15,000 bases of DNA from the NCBI GenBank assembly GCA_001802655.1, contig MGZO01000110.1, forward strand, positions 25,073-40,072, written 5' to 3'. Below the pieces are notes generated by a model. The model made no database searches. It saw only the letters and a list, made by a program, of their open reading frames with translations, and was not told where the DNA came from. The position numbers were made by a program, and so were the translations under genes. Below are positions 14,502 to 15,000 of the stretch, piece after piece (positions within the stretch are counted from its first letter, which is position 1; each line of letters opens with the position of its first letter). Origin of the DNA: Hydrogenophilales bacterium RIFOXYD1_FULL_62_11 (GTDB lineage Bacteria > Pseudomonadota > Gammaproteobacteria > Burkholderiales > Thiobacillaceae).

Positions 14502-14531
14502 AAAACGGGCTCCTGCGGGAGCCCGTTTTTT
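14502..14531. terminator. Intrinsic terminator between yggX and phoU, probably bidirectional
   Basis: A perfect stem pairs AAAACGGGCTCC (14502-14513) with GGAGCCCGTTTT (14518-14529) across a TGCG loop and is followed by T residues to 14531. On the plus strand this gives a GC-rich 8-base-pair core with a six-T tail, ideal for ending the yggX transcript. On the minus strand the same stem has a four-T tail and lies about 20 bases after the phoU stop, so it can serve both convergent genes. Confidence 0.9.
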
Positions 14532-14552
14532 ATCCGACGGTGACGCACCGCC

Positions 14553-15000
14553 TTACATCACTTCTTTTTCGATTTCTTCCAGCGTGGTGTGGCGCACGTC
14601 TTTTCCCTTGACCATGTAGACCACGTATTCCGACATGTTCTTGGCATGGTCGCCCATGCGCTCGATCGCCTTGGTGATGAACAGGATGTCGATGAATACC
14701 GAGATGGTGCGCGGATCTTCCATCATGAAGGTGATGAGGTGGCGCAGGTTGAGGCGGAACTCTTCATCCACAGCCTGATCCTGGCGCGCGATATCGACTG
14801 CCTTGGTTGCATCCAGCCGGGCAAAGGCGTCGAGCGCCTTGCGCAACATGTCGAGCACCAGGTCGGCCATGTACTTCACTTCGCGAAAGCGCGGCAGGCT
14901 GATGCGTTCGGCCTGGTGTATGAGCTTGGCCATGCGTGCAATTTTGGCGGCCTCGTCGCCAATGCGTTCCAGATCGGTGATGGTTTTGACGATCATCATC
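14553..15000 (-). CDS. phoU: Phosphate transport regulator PhoU, C-terminal part
   Basis: The minus strand encodes about 149 C-terminal residues; the N-terminal third of the usual 235-residue protein lies beyond the right edge. The fragment holds two metal-binding signature helices characteristic of PhoU, TDLERIGDEAAKIA and TKAIERMGDHAKNMSEYVV, and ends GKDVRHTTLEEIEKEVM. PhoU is a cytosolic three-helix-bundle repeat protein that, with the Pst transporter and PhoR/PhoB, shuts down phosphate-starvation signalling. It is convergent with yggX and separated from it by a shared terminator, so it belongs to another transcription unit, likely pst or pho genes outside the window. The visible part is intact. 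A start codon inside the window (14999) is not the real start because PhoU homology is already in mid-domain there. Confidence 0.95.
   Translation of the reverse strand, partial: MMIVKTITDLERIGDEAAKIARMAKLIHQAERISLPRFREVKYMADLVLDMLRKALDAFARLDATKAVDIARQDQAVDEEFRLNLRHLITFMMEDPRTISVFIDILFITKAIERMGDHAKNMSEYVVYMVKGKDVRHTTLEEIEKEVM

Noticed and set aside
1..15000. CRISPR arrays, insertion sequences, tRNA or rRNA genes, phage or defence genes
   Set aside because: No spacer-like repeats, transposase motifs, terminal inverted repeats or RNA gene signatures were seen. Coding is continuous with housekeeping genes.

Overview
The window is an ordinary, densely packed chromosomal segment of a GC-rich Betaproteobacterium. 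The gene order LysM protein-dprA-smg, divergent from def-fmt-rsmB-DUF4390-ntrY-ntrX-trkA-trkH, is typical of that class, and a Nitrosomonadales-type lineage (Thiobacillus or Gallionella relatives) is a reasonable but unproven guess. I saw no mobile elements, rRNA or tRNA genes, CRISPR arrays, phage genes or defence genes, and no clear sign of a new multi-gene system.

Layout. (1) 1-2446, minus strand: a gene for an exported LysM protein, then dprA (DNA uptake and recombination), then the start of smg, which runs off the left edge. (2) 2447-2635: a 189-base divergent intergenic region with a good sigma70-type promoter for def, three direct 15-base repeats and a two-tier stem-loop in the def leader. 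(3) 2636-5456, plus strand: translation genes def (peptide deformylase), fmt (Met-tRNA formyltransferase) and rsmB (16S rRNA m5C967 methyltransferase). (4) 5419-9493: an exported DUF4390 protein and the NtrY/NtrX two-component pair, joined by overlapping starts and stops. (5) 9509-13841: trkA and two tandem trkH genes for potassium uptake. (6) 13841-14471: a small TPR protein and a YggX-type Fe(2+)-trafficking protein, closed by a strong stem-loop terminator. (7) 14553-15000, minus strand: the C-terminal part of phoU, convergent with the rest and cut by the right edge.

How the parts fit. Def and Fmt act at opposite ends of the formyl-methionine cycle. DUF4390-NtrY-NtrX looks like an envelope-sensing signalling unit placed directly upstream of potassium uptake. 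From def to yggX every gene is on the plus strand with gaps of at most 95 bases, so one long transcript (or a few overlapping ones) is likely.

The points most worth checking are the NtrX protein, whose AAA+ domain has lost the residues needed for ATP hydrolysis and sigma54 contact while its receiver and DNA-binding domains look intact; the two gapless but only about 55% identical TrkH paralogues sharing one TrkA; the repeats and structured leader in front of def; and the absence of htpX between fmt and rsmB, where a 13-codon reading frame and a hairpin are found instead.
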